From NCBI GenBank assembly GCA_027346765.1, contig DAIERN010000107.1, positions 1 through 5,520 of the forward strand: a DNA stretch of 5,520 nucleotides. Direction: 5' to 3'. The notes below the pieces were generated by a model that searched no databases, was not told the origin of the DNA, and worked only from the letters and a program-made list of their open reading frames with translations. Shown in pieces: positions 1-5,046 of the stretch. The stretch comes from Chloroflexota bacterium. Lineage in GTDB: Bacteria; Chloroflexota; Limnocylindria; Limnocylindrales; CSP1-4. A program made the translations under genes and the position numbers. Position 1 is the first letter of the stretch. Each line of letters starts with the position of its first letter.

Positions 1-1
1 G

Positions 2-499
2 AAGACCGCGGTCTCCGGTGTCGCGACCTACGCCGGCTGCTCCCTGACGGCGGCGGGCTCGCGCACGCTCACCGCGACCACGACCGGCCTGACGGCGAAC
101 ACGGCGACGAGCGACTCGGTCACGGTGAGCGCCGCCTCCGCGACGATCGACGGGCCCGCGGACGCGGCGACGGTCACCGCCCGGTTCACCGCGGCGCAGG
201 TCGCGCAGCTGCTCTCGGTTGCGGCCGCGCACAACGGGCTGACGCTCGACAAGGTGGACGTGACTGACTCCGGCGTCAGGGTCACGGTGCACGGCATCGA
301 GGCCGCCGCCAAGCTGAGCGTGCGCGGCGGCGCGTTGCTGCTCGATCCCGGCGCAGGTGGAACGCTCGTGCTGATCCAGCCGGCGGCGCGCGACCCGTGG
401 CGCCTGACCGACGTCTGGTTCAGCGCCAACGGCATGAATCTCGCCGGCACGGTCGACATCGCGCGGATAGTGGCTGACCTGTCGGGCGGTGGCGGCTGA
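2..499 (+). CDS. DUF2993 (LmeA-like) protein with Ig-like N-terminal part, 5'-truncated
   Basis: The frame is open from the first bases of the window and ends at TGA 497-499, giving 165 visible residues; almost every third codon base is G or C, so the part upstream of the GTG at 125 is coding too. Residues about 4-43 are Thr/Ser/Ala-rich and carry the pattern GVATYAGCSL...RTLTAT...GLT...TSDSVTVS, which resembles the last strands of bacterial Ig-like repeats. From about residue 50 to the end, the alternating strands, the FTAAQVAQLL helix, the repeated hydrophobic-Gly strands and the terminal NGMNLAGTVDIARIVADL resemble DUF2993. The characterised member of that family, mycobacterial LmeA, is a periplasmic phospholipid-binding protein involved in lipomannan elongation. 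No signal peptide is visible because the N-terminus is missing. The GTG at 125 is an unlikely true start: it would cut through the strand pattern and leave no export signal. Domain calls are by eye. Cell-envelope lipid binding is inferred; the Ig-like call is the weaker of the two. Confidence 0.7.
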   Translation, partial: KTAVSGVATYAGCSLTAAGSRTLTATTTGLTANTATSDSVTVSAASATIDGPADAATVTARFTAAQVAQLLSVAAAHNGLTLDKVDVTDSGVRVTVHGIEAAAKLSVRGGALLLDPGAGGTLVLIQPAARDPWRLTDVWFSANGMNLAGTVDIARIVADLSGGGG

Positions 500-539
500 T
501 GGTGACTAGACTCGGTCCCGCTCACGGATTCCAGCGCTC

Positions 540-543
540 GAGG
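540..543 (+). promoter_or_regulatory. Ribosome binding site for the PRC/MgtE_N/CBS gene
   Basis: GAGG lies 5 nt upstream of the GTG at 549 and supports this start. The 49-bp gap between the upstream stop and this start (500-548) is too short for a known Mg2+ riboswitch. It shows no convincing -35/-10 pair, so the promoter may lie inside the preceding gene. Confidence 0.6.
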
Positions 544-548
544 CAAGC

Positions 549-1814
549 GTGATCCACCTCAGCCAGGTCATCGGCCGGCCGGTCCGCGACCAGAACGGCG
601 AATCGATCGGCAAAGTGGCCGACCTGATCGTCGCCGTGGGTGAGCGCTACCCGCCGGTGACCGGCCTCGTCATCGACACCGACAAGCGCCAGATCTTCCT
701 GCCCTGGTCATCGGTCGCCGCCGTGGATACGAGCGGCGCACGGCTCTCGACATCGCAGCTTGACATCACCAAGTTCAGCCAGCGCCAGAACGAGATCCTG
801 CTGAAGCTCGACCTGCTCGACAAGCAGATCGTCGACATCGACGGGCGGCGCGTGGTGCGCGTCAACGACGTCAGCCTGGACGAGGTCGAGGGCGCGCTCC
901 GCCTGGTGGCGGTCGACGTGGGCACCGCGGGGCTGCTGCGCAGGTTGGGCATCGAAGGCCCGTATCGCACTCTAGCGCGCGGCCTGGGCCGCCCTACCGG
1001 CGAGCGCTACATCGACTGGGAGGACGTCGATCCACTGGAAAGCACCATCGCCGCCGTGAAGCTGCGTGTGCCCCATGCGGGACTGGCCGAGCTGCACCCA
1101 GCCGACCTGGCGACGATCATCGACCAGCTCACGCCACGCGACCGTGCAGGCGTGCTGGCATCGCTCGATGACGAGGCGGTGGCCGACGCGATCGAGGAGC
1201 TCGAACCCGAATCGCAGGTCGACGTGCTGGAGGAGCTTCAGCCCGATCGAGCCGCGGACATCCTCGAGGAGATGAGCCCCGACGACGCGGCCGACCTGGT
1301 CGCCGACCTGTCCGACTCCACCCGGGCGGAGATCCTGGCGCTGATGGAGAAGACCGAGGCGGACGAGGTCAAGGAGCTGCTGGGCTACCCCGAGGAAACT
1401 GCCGGCGGCATCATGACCACCGAGTACATCGCGGTGCCGGCCACGCTCACGGCCGCCCAGACGATCGACAAGCTGCGCTCGCTCGAACCATCGGCAGAGA
1501 CGATCTACTACGTCTATGTCGTGGACGACGACGGCAAGCTTGTCGGCGTGCTGTCGCTGCGCGACCTGATTGTCGCCCAGCCCCAGACCGTGATCCGCGA
1601 CGTGATGATCGATGAGCCGGTCGCCGTGGGGGTTCTCGATCACCAGCGCGAAGTGGCCAACCTGGTCGCGCGCTACAACCTGCTGGCGGTACCCGTGGTC
1701 GACGATGAGGGGCGGCTGGAGGGCATCGTCACGGTCGACGACACGCTCGATTCGCTTCTTCCCGTGGGCTGGAAGAGCCACCTGCCGCGCCGCTTCCCGG
1801 GCAGCACCCGGTGA
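549..1814 (+). CDS. PRC-barrel / MgtE N-terminal / tandem CBS domain protein, probable metal-sensing partner of the Nramp carrier
   Basis: This 421-residue protein is predicted cytosolic, with no membrane segment. Residues 1-60 form a PRC-barrel (IGRPVRDQNGESIGKVADL), and residues about 83-135 look like a second PRC-like unit (VDIDGRRVVRVNDVSL). Residues about 172-280 match the MgtE N-terminal superhelical domain: short helical repeats rich in Asp/Glu such as LQPDRAADILEEMSPDDAADL. CBS1 covers about 288-342 (GGIMTTEYIAV, YYVYVVDDDGKLVGVLSLRDL) and CBS2 about 350-403 (VPVVDDEGRLEGIVTVDD). In MgtE, the N and CBS domains bind Mg2+ through acidic residues and close the channel when Mg2+ is plentiful. 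Here the MgtE transmembrane domain is absent: the chain stops soon after CBS2 with a basic tail. The stop overlaps the next gene's start (GTGA, 1811-1814), so the two products are probably made together. Inference: it senses divalent metal, or adenine nucleotides through CBS, and gates or stabilises the carrier. Domain assignment is secure; the role is inferred. Confidence 0.93.
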   Translation: MIHLSQVIGRPVRDQNGESIGKVADLIVAVGERYPPVTGLVIDTDKRQIFLPWSSVAAVDTSGARLSTSQLDITKFSQRQNEILLKLDLLDKQIVDIDGRRVVRVNDVSLDEVEGALRLVAVDVGTAGLLRRLGIEGPYRTLARGLGRPTGERYIDWEDVDPLESTIAAVKLRVPHAGLAELHPADLATIIDQLTPRDRAGVLASLDDEAVADAIEELEPESQVDVLEELQPDRAADILEEMSPDDAADLVADLSDSTRAEILALMEKTEADEVKELLGYPEETAGGIMTTEYIAVPATLTAAQTIDKLRSLEPSAETIYYVYVVDDDGKLVGVLSLRDLIVAQPQTVIRDVMIDEPVAVGVLDHQREVANLVARYNLLAVPVVDDEGRLEGIVTVDDTLDSLLPVGWKSHLPRRFPGSTR

Positions 1815-3091
1815 CCGCGGCGCCACGCGACGTCGCCCGCCAGACCGGGCCGCGCCGCTTCGGGCGCCGGATGCGTTTCGCCGCCGTCCTGGCGGTGCTG
1901 GGCCCAGGCATCGTCAGCGGCTTCGCCGACAACGACGCTGGCGGCATCACCACCTACTCGCTCGCCGGCGCCAAGTTCGGCTACGACCTGCTGTGGGTGA
2001 TCCTGGTCACCCAGCTGGCGCTGTTCGTGACCCAGGAGATCGGTGCGCGGATGGGCCTCGCCACCGGCCAGGGACTGACCGGGCTGATTCGCGAGCGCTT
2101 CGGCGTGCGCTGGGCGGCGTTTGCCGCATTCACGATGATCGCCGCCAACCTGGGCTCGACGGTGTCCGAGTTCGCCGGCATCAGCGCCGCGCTCTCCCTG
2201 TTTGGGGTACCGGTGCCGGTCAGCGCGGGCCTCGCCGCGGTGGCGGTGATCACGCTCATCAGCTGGGGCAGCTTCGGCCGCGTCCAGTACGTGTTCGTGG
2301 GCATCGGCCTGCTGGTGTCGATCGCCTACGTCGTGTCAGCGGTGCTGTCGCAGCCGGACTGGTCGGTCGCGGCCATCTCATTGATCGTGCCGCACGGCAC
2401 GTTCAGCGGCGCGTACATGCTCGCGGTCGTGGGTACCGTGGGCACCACGATCACCCCGTGGGGCCAGGGCTTCATCCAGGCTTACGTGGTGGACAAACGG
2501 CTGCGGCCAGAGGAGCTCGCGGCTGAGCGGCTCGACGTGCTGATCGGCGTGCTGATCACCAACGTTGTTGCCGCGTTCATCGTCATCGCGTGCGCGGCGA
2601 CGCTCTTCACCGTTGGTCAGCGCGACATCACCGACGCCGCGCAGGCCGCGCAGGCCCTGGGACCCATCGCCGGGCCGGTCGCGTCGACGCTGTTCGCGAT
2701 CGGACTTCTGGCCGCGTCGCTGTTAGGGCTGGGCGTCGTTCCGCTGGCGTCGGCGTACACCGCCTGCGAGGCCTTCGGTTGGGAGCAGGGTGTGGGTTGG
2801 CGGTTGCGCGAAGCGCCGGCCTTCTACGGCCTGCTGGCGTTCTTCATCGGCTTCGCGGCGCTGTTCATGCTCATCCCCGGACTGCCGCTGATCCAGGTCA
2901 TGTTCAGCGCCCAGGTGATCAACGGCCTGCTGCTGCCGGTGATCCTGGTGTTCGTGATGCTGCTCGCGGGCGACAAGCGGCTGATGGGCAATCTCGTCAG
3001 CGGCCGGATCAACCTGGCGCTGGGCTGGCTCGTCACGGTGATGCTCATCGTGATGTCGATCGTGCTGGTGCTGACGGCCTTCAGCGGCTAA
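1811..3091 (+). CDS. Nramp-family (SLC11) divalent metal transporter with altered metal site, NRMT-like, probable Mg2+ transporter
   Basis: This 426-residue protein has about 11 hydrophobic segments and a basic N-terminus. It is recognisable as Nramp from GPGIVSGFADNDAGGITTYSLAGAKFGYDLLW (residues 31-62, TM1-2 region), the TM3 stretch around SEFAGISAAL (119-128), and the TM10-type AQVINGLLLP. Key motifs differ from proton-coupled Mn/Fe transporters. TM1 DPGN is D42-A-G-G45, so the metal-binding Asn is lost while the Asp stays. TM6 MPHN is T215-P-W-G218, so both the soft-metal-selective Met and the proton-pathway His are lost. The TM3 Asp is T117, although E120 is kept. Loss of the Met and of proton-relay residues is what I recall of the NRAMP-related magnesium transporters, whose wider site takes hydrated Mg2+. 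Start GTG 1811 overlaps the upstream TGA by 4 bases with no clear Shine-Dalgarno, implying translational coupling to the MgtE_N/CBS protein. The symbol mntH would mislead. Family certain; Mg2+ specificity inferred. Confidence 0.93.
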   Translation: MTAAPRDVARQTGPRRFGRRMRFAAVLAVLGPGIVSGFADNDAGGITTYSLAGAKFGYDLLWVILVTQLALFVTQEIGARMGLATGQGLTGLIRERFGVRWAAFAAFTMIAANLGSTVSEFAGISAALSLFGVPVPVSAGLAAVAVITLISWGSFGRVQYVFVGIGLLVSIAYVVSAVLSQPDWSVAAISLIVPHGTFSGAYMLAVVGTVGTTITPWGQGFIQAYVVDKRLRPEELAAERLDVLIGVLITNVVAAFIVIACAATLFTVGQRDITDAAQAAQALGPIAGPVASTLFAIGLLAASLLGLGVVPLASAYTACEAFGWEQGVGWRLREAPAFYGLLAFFIGFAALFMLIPGLPLIQVMFSAQVINGLLLPVILVFVMLLAGDKRLMGNLVSGRINLALGWLVTVMLIVMSIVLVLTAFSG

Positions 3092-3094
3092 GGC

Positions 3095-3183
3095 TGGTGG
3101 GCGAGGCCGGATTTGAACCGGCAAGCCGCTTTCGCGGCACGGGGTTCTAAGCCCCGCGCGTATGCCTGTTTCGCCACTCGCCC
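3095..3183 (-). tRNA. tRNA-Leu, anticodon UAG
   Basis: All arms can be folded from the minus strand. The acceptor GGGCGAG (3183-3177) pairs with CTCGCCC (3105-3099). The D stem is GCG/CGC (3174-3172 with 3160-3158). The anticodon stem CGGGG/CCCCG (3156-3152 with 3144-3140) closes the loop CTTAGAA, with anticodon TAG at 3149-3147. The type II variable arm is GCCGC-GAAA-GCGGC (3138-3125), and the T arm is GCCGG-TTCAAAT-CCGGC (3122-3106). The discriminator is A (3098) and CCA is genome-encoded (3097-3095). The long variable arm and UAG anticodon identify leucine, reading CUA and by wobble other CUN codons. The 3' end lies 3 bp from the stop codon of the convergent Nramp gene. The 5' end lies 23 bp after the arsR stop on the same strand, with no obvious promoter in that gap. 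Confidence 0.97.
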
Positions 3184-3206
3184 CGGAATTCGAGTCTAAC
3201 GGCGTC

Positions 3207-3545
3207 TCAACCCAGCGGCTGGATCACCGGCAGTCGCCGTGCGGAGGCCGCAGGCGCGACCCGCGCAACCGGGTTGAGCTGCCCGGCCAGCTCCTGGAAG
3301 CGCGCCACGGCTTCTGGCCGCAGCTGGTAGTAGACGAACGAGCCACGCCGCTCCGAGCGCACCCAGCCGGATTCGCGGAGAACCTTCAGGTGGTGGCTGA
3401 CCGTGGGCTGAGCCACCTCGCAGCATGCCGTGAAATCGCACGCGCACACCTGCTCGCCGCTCGCCAGCTGGCGCAGGATCGCCAAACGGCTCGGATCCGC
3501 CGCACCGCGCAGTAGGAGCTCGTCTGGGTCAGCGGGCTGCTTCAT
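3207..3545 (-). CDS. arsR: ArsR/SmtB-family arsenic-responsive transcriptional repressor
   Basis: Taken from the ATG at 3545, the product has 112 residues, the usual size for this family of small winged-helix homodimers. In-frame ATG/TTG codons further upstream (3557, 3569, 3581) are rejected because they lie in the promoter; the 3545 ATG sits 7 nt after a TATGAT -10 box and begins MKQPADPDELLLRGAADPSRL. The helix-turn-helix is CEVAQPTVSHHLKVLRESGW, followed by the wing RRGSFVYYQL. Cysteines C34 and C36 in VCACD correspond to the first two arsenite ligands of the E. coli ArsR ELCVCD motif. The third E. coli Cys position is Thr39 here, and an extra pair C41-C42 follows, so As(III) or Sb(III) could bind in a variant three-Cys site. 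In the metal-free state the dimer should bind the palindrome between arsR and arsM and repress both; arsenite would release it. The C-terminus after about residue 80 is a low-complexity Pro/Ala/Arg tail. Divergent arsM makes arsenic the likely inducer. Confidence 0.92.
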   Translation of the reverse strand: MKQPADPDELLLRGAADPSRLAILRQLASGEQVCACDFTACCEVAQPTVSHHLKVLRESGWVRSERRGSFVYYQLRPEAVARFQELAGQLNPVARVAPAASARRLPVIQPLG

Positions 3546-3552
3546 GACAAAT

Positions 3553-3581
3553 ATCATATTGACAAACATCGATATTGGCAA
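3553..3581 (-). promoter_or_regulatory. arsR promoter, predicted leaderless
   Basis: On the minus strand, -35 TTGCCA (3581-3576) and -10 TATGAT (3558-3553) are separated by 17 nt. Each matches the sigma70-type consensus at 5 of 6 positions. Seven nt (3552-3546) separate the -10 box from the arsR ATG at 3545, so transcription should start at or next to the A of the start codon. No Shine-Dalgarno exists upstream. The -35 element lies inside the operator palindrome, which explains autorepression. Predicted from sequence only. Confidence 0.7.
3556..3569 (+). repeat. Operator-like direct repeat, second ArsR half-site candidate
   Basis: ATATTGACAAACAT (3556-3569) is an imperfect copy of ATATTGGCAACTAT (3572-3585), 10 of 14 positions identical and offset by 16 bp. 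It overlaps the arsM -35 TTGACA and abuts the main palindrome. It could be a weaker second binding site, or the resemblance could come partly from both copies containing TTG(A/G)CA -35-type sequence. Confidence 0.4.
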
Positions 3582-3588
3582 CTATCAA
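3559..3588 (+). promoter_or_regulatory. arsM promoter, predicted leaderless
   Basis: -35 TTGACA (3559-3564) is a perfect consensus match. With an 18-nt spacer, -10 TATCAA (3583-3588) matches TATAAT at 4 of 6 positions. Seven nt (3589-3595) separate it from the ATG at 3596, so the expected transcription start falls at the start codon. No Shine-Dalgarno is present before that ATG. The -10 and spacer are inside the ArsR palindrome, so repressor binding should block RNA polymerase. The weaker -10 leaves some doubt about the exact hexamer. Confidence 0.65.
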
Positions 3589-3593
3589 TATCG
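3570..3593. promoter_or_regulatory. ArsR operator palindrome
   Basis: CGATATTG (3570-3577) and CAATATCG (3586-3593) form a perfect 8-bp inverted repeat around an 8-bp centre. Its core ATATTG-N8-CAATAT has the size and AT-rich dyad form typical of ArsR/SmtB dimer sites. It overlaps the -35 of arsR and the spacer plus -10 of arsM, so one bound dimer could silence both promoters. It is one of the few AT-rich patches in otherwise GC-rich DNA. Confidence 0.8.
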
Positions 3594-3595
3594 CC

Positions 3596-4471
3596 ATGAC
3601 AACGACAGCCGTCGCCCCGGCGACCATCGACACGACCGATTCCACCCAGGCCATCCATGAAGAGGTCCGCGCTCGCTACGCCGCGGCCGCGGTGACCGCG
3701 CAGTCCGGTTGCTGCGCCGCCGACGGCGACGAGGCGCCCGGCCCCACCTTCTACTCCGCGCTGGAGCGATCAGAGCTGCCCGACGCGGCTGTCCTGGCCA
3801 GCCTGGGCTGCGGCAATCCCCTTGCCGTGGCCGACCTGCACGAGGGCGAGCGCGTGCTCGATCTTGGCAGCGGTGGCGGCATCGACGTTCTGCTCTCGGC
3901 CAAGCGGGTCGGCCCAACCGGCCGCGCCATCGGCCTGGACATGACCGACGAGATGCTCGCGCTGGCACAGCGCAACGCCGCGCAGGCGGGCGCGACCAAC
4001 GTCGAGTTCGTCCGCGGCCATATCGAAGACATTCCCCTGCCGGCCGAGTCGGTCGACGTCGTCATCAGCAACTGCGTGATCAACCTCGCGGCCGACAAGC
4101 CGGCGGTGTTCCGCGAGATCGCCCGGGTGCTCAAGCCGGGCGGCCGGCTGGGCTTCGCCGACATCGTCGCCGACGATCGCCTCTCCCCCGCCGAGCGCGG
4201 CGAGCGTGGCTCCTATGTGAGCTGCATCGCCGGCGCGCTCTCGTACAGCGAGTTCGCCGCCGGGCTGGAGTCGGTCGGGCTGACCGACATTTCGCTGACC
4301 GCGACTCACGCGGTGGCGGACGGCCTGGACAGCGCGATCATCAAGGCCACCAAGCCAATCGCCGGTGCGGCTACGGCCGCGGCGCCCGCGATCGACGTCA
4401 GCCGGCGCGAGCTGCCGCTGGCCCAGAAGTCAGCCGGCAGCTGCGGCTGCGGCGAGGGCGGCTGCTGCTAG
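3596..4471 (+). CDS. arsM: Arsenite S-adenosylmethionine methyltransferase
   Basis: This 291-residue cytosolic enzyme transfers methyl groups from S-adenosylmethionine to As(III), giving methylated and finally volatile arsines. The Rossmann SAM-binding core has motif [17 protein letters not shown] (88-102), acidic GLDMTDEM (113-120) and the post-core [14 protein letters not shown] (178-191). The ArsM-type cysteines are present: C39/C40 in the N-terminal SGCC, C72 in SLGCGNPL, C160 in ISNCVINL and C210 in YVSCIAGAL. The last two are the As(III)-binding pair of known ArsM enzymes, and the N-terminal ones take part in the disulfide relay. The chain ends in a Cys-rich tail, [11 protein letters not shown] (281-291). 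ATG 3596 is chosen because it follows the -10 box by 7 nt; the in-frame TTG at 3575 lies inside the operator. It is transcribed divergently from arsR. The stop codon shares a CTAG with the convergent gene. Length and motifs are normal, so the enzyme is probably active. Confidence 0.95.
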   Translation: MTTTAVAPATIDTTDSTQAIHEEVRARYAAAAVTAQSGCCAADGDEAPGPTFYSALERSELPDAAVLASLGCGNPLAVADLHEGERVLDLGSGGGIDVLLSAKRVGPTGRAIGLDMTDEMLALAQRNAAQAGATNVEFVRGHIEDIPLPAESVDVVISNCVINLAADKPAVFREIARVLKPGGRLGFADIVADDRLSPAERGERGSYVSCIAGALSYSEFAAGLESVGLTDISLTATHAVADGLDSAIIKATKPIAGAATAAAPAIDVSRRELPLAQKSAGSCGCGEGGCC

Positions 4472-5046
4472 CGCCTGGCCTCTTGGTCGACCTGGGCCAT
4501 CTCGCGCGCTTCGTCCACGCGGACTTCCTTGGGAACGGCGAATAGCTTCTTGACGAGTTCCCGCGCGGCGGCAGCGCCGACGATGCCCAGCAGCATGTCG
4601 TAGGTCTTCCAGGCCGACGTCCGCGCGGTGGGCGGATCCTTGGGGTGCTCCGCGCGCAGGTACGCGGCGAAGTCTTTCTCCAGATGGGCGCGCACCTTGT
4701 CGCGGTCCTCCTCGGGCAGTCTGTCGAGCGACTTCTCGATGTCGCGCGGCAGGACCTTGGGCGGCCGCTCGTAGCGCTTGGGGAAGAGCTGCTTCTCGAT
4801 CGTCTGCGCAAGGCGGCGTGGCCCGCCCAACAGGAGGAACGCCGCACCGCCCGCCGCGCCCAGCGTTGGCACCGGGTTGGCCTTGATCTTCGCCGGGATG
4901 TTGACCGCCGCGCGCACGGAAGTATTGAGGTTGTCGAGCTCGGCCGCGACGTTCCGGCGCGCACCGTCGACATCCTTGAGCGCCGCGGCGACGCGCGGCG
5001 CCGGCGGCGTTACCGGCCGCCCAGCTTCGATCGTCTCGTCTGCCAT
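4468..5046 (-). CDS. Hypothetical membrane-associated protein, unrecognised family
   Basis: I do not recognise a characterised family. The 192-residue product has a charged helical N-terminal part (about 15-57, VDGARRNVAAELDNLNTSVRAAV) ending in IPAKIKANPVP. A short Gly/Ala/Leu-rich hydrophobic segment follows at about 60-75 (GAAGGAAFLLLGGPRR). This layout loosely recalls DUF3618-type actinobacterial proteins. The middle (about 90-140) is highly charged (RPPKVLPRDIEKSLDRLPEEDRDKVRAHLEKDF). A second amphipathic or hydrophobic helix lies at about 149-169, before an acidic/basic tail. The start at ATG 5046 is well supported by GGAGGAG just upstream. The gene overlaps the 3' end of the upstream gene by 37 bp, so the two are probably translationally coupled. 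Its TAG is embedded in the same CTAG as the arsM stop. The unusually strong SD contrasts with the leaderless arsenic genes. No function is proposed beyond envelope association. Confidence 0.8.
   Translation of the reverse strand: MADETIEAGRPVTPPAPRVAAALKDVDGARRNVAAELDNLNTSVRAAVNIPAKIKANPVPTLGAAGGAAFLLLGGPRRLAQTIEKQLFPKRYERPPKVLPRDIEKSLDRLPEEDRDKVRAHLEKDFAAYLRAEHPKDPPTARTSAWKTYDMLLGIVGAAAARELVKKLFAVPKEVRVDEAREMAQVDQEARR

Noticed and set aside
28..546. 172-residue minus-strand open frame opposite the DUF2993 gene
   Set aside because: A Ser/Pro/Ala-rich shadow frame of a GC-rich gene; the plus frame has the domain pattern and G/C third positions.
500..548. Promoter or Mg2+ riboswitch before the MgtE_N/CBS gene
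   Set aside because: TAGACT at 507-512 has no partner -35 at suitable spacing, and 49 bp is too short for a known Mg2+ riboswitch.
972..1826. 284-residue minus-strand open frame under the MgtE_N/CBS gene
   Set aside because: His/Gln/Arg-rich with no domain; it is the antisense of a well-supported gene.
2590..3150. Plus-strand frame ending in GEAGFEPASRFRGTGF
   Set aside because: The ending is the familiar translation of an antisense tRNA gene, and the rest is a shadow of the Nramp gene.
3095..3183. tRNA-Leu as an integration site for a mobile element
   Set aside because: No integrase, duplicated tRNA 3' end or composition shift flanks it; the arsenic genes match the GC-rich surroundings.
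3575..3598. TTG 3575 as the arsM start, giving 298 residues
   Set aside because: It lies within the operator and upstream of the predicted transcription start; ATG 3596 fits the promoter spacing and the expected N-terminus.
3709..4545. 278-residue Arg-rich plus-strand frame
   Set aside because: Out-of-frame shadow of arsM; arginine-rich translation typical of shifted GC-rich coding sequence.
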